Below the pieces are notes generated by a model. That model worked only from the letters and a program-made list of their open reading frames with translations. It was not told the origin of the DNA and did no database searches. A stretch of 59,286 nucleotides of DNA from Pusillimonas sp044464525 (GTDB taxonomy: Bacteria; Pseudomonadota; Gammaproteobacteria; Burkholderiales; Burkholderiaceae_B), in assembly GCF_044464525.1 (NCBI RefSeq), contig NZ_JBIQLE010000021.1, positions 1-59,286 of the forward strand, given 5' to 3'. Each line of letters starts with the position of its first letter. Position 1 is the first letter of the stretch. Positions 59,223 to 59,286 of the stretch are shown piece by piece. The translations under genes and the position numbers were made by a program.

Positions 59223-59286
59223 ATGACCCAGGCAGTAGGTTTGGTCGGTTGGCGCGGCATGGTGGGTTCGGTCCTCATGCAGCGCA
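59223..59286 (+). CDS. asd: Aspartate-semialdehyde dehydrogenase, N-terminal fragment
   Basis: The window ends 64 bases into this gene. The visible residues, MTQAVGLVGWRGMVGSVLMQ, contain the NADP-binding GWRGMVGSVL segment that is diagnostic for Asd of the proteobacterial type. It forms L-aspartate semialdehyde for the lysine, methionine and threonine branches. It is 37 bp after leuB. Confidence 0.93.
   Translation, partial: MTQAVGLVGWRGMVGSVLMQR

Overview
The window looks like a chromosomal segment of a betaproteobacterium of the order Burkholderiales, most likely family Alcaligenaceae (Bordetella/Pusillimonas-like). The protein types support this: a second, long infA copy, a BPSS1780-type membrane protein, a YihY/BrkB-type protein, ThrB of the APH-kinase type, several solute-binding proteins and a BoxR-type regulator. 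The DNA is GC-rich, genes are tightly packed, and there is no sign of a phage or plasmid. No tRNA, rRNA, CRISPR array, transposase or integrase was seen. A run of 100 Ns at 31724-31823 marks an assembly gap.

Layout. 1-2.9 kb: end of a probable outer-membrane protein, lysS, and prfB with its programmed +1 frameshift. 3.2-5.65 kb: ahpC-ahpF behind a well-formed promoter with a near-consensus OxyR site. 5.9-11.6 kb: an acyl-CoA ligase plus solute-binding protein, divergent from a LuxR regulator, then a DOPA-dioxygenase-like gene divergent from a BenE-type transporter. 11.8-15.4 kb: a NitT/TauT-type ABC transporter with a terminator-like hairpin inside it and a family-3 binding protein behind it. 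15.4-16.8 kb: thpR, sixA, infA. 17.1-24.8 kb: a LysR regulator divergent from an eight-gene run (cupin, alpha/beta hydrolase, FAD monooxygenase, DUF2783 protein, and a complete ABC importer with two different permeases), probably one operon for uptake and breakdown of an unidentified aromatic or cyclic acid. 24.9-27.7 kb: sodC, a hemerythrin-like protein, a ferritin-like protein and a Lon-N-domain protein. 27.8-31.6 kb: feruloyl-CoA synthetase-like enzyme, BoxR-type HTH/shikimate-kinase regulator and 3-hydroxyacyl-CoA dehydrogenase. 31.6-32.2 kb: a 38-bp tandem array broken by the gap, running into a 219-bp nested inverted repeat.

32.2-59.3 kb is mostly housekeeping: hsp20-lon; recJ with an RpfE-like gene; lolC-lolD-tatD; a PhzS-like flavoprotein; comEC; an alpha/beta hydrolase; a PHP phosphatase; BPSS1780; thrB; dusA; a CBS protein with YihY; DUF2069-selO; aroC; an M48 lipoprotein protease; leuC-leuD-leuB and the start of asd.

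Together: lysS-prfB at one end and recJ-RpfE-like-lolCD further on are commonly close neighbours in related bacteria, so the roughly 32 kb between prfB and recJ looks like an accessory island of aromatic-acid uptake and catabolism and oxidative-stress genes. The least explained features are the eight-gene operon, the Fcs/BoxR-like/dehydrogenase trio and the tandem-repeat/giant-palindrome locus beside lon.
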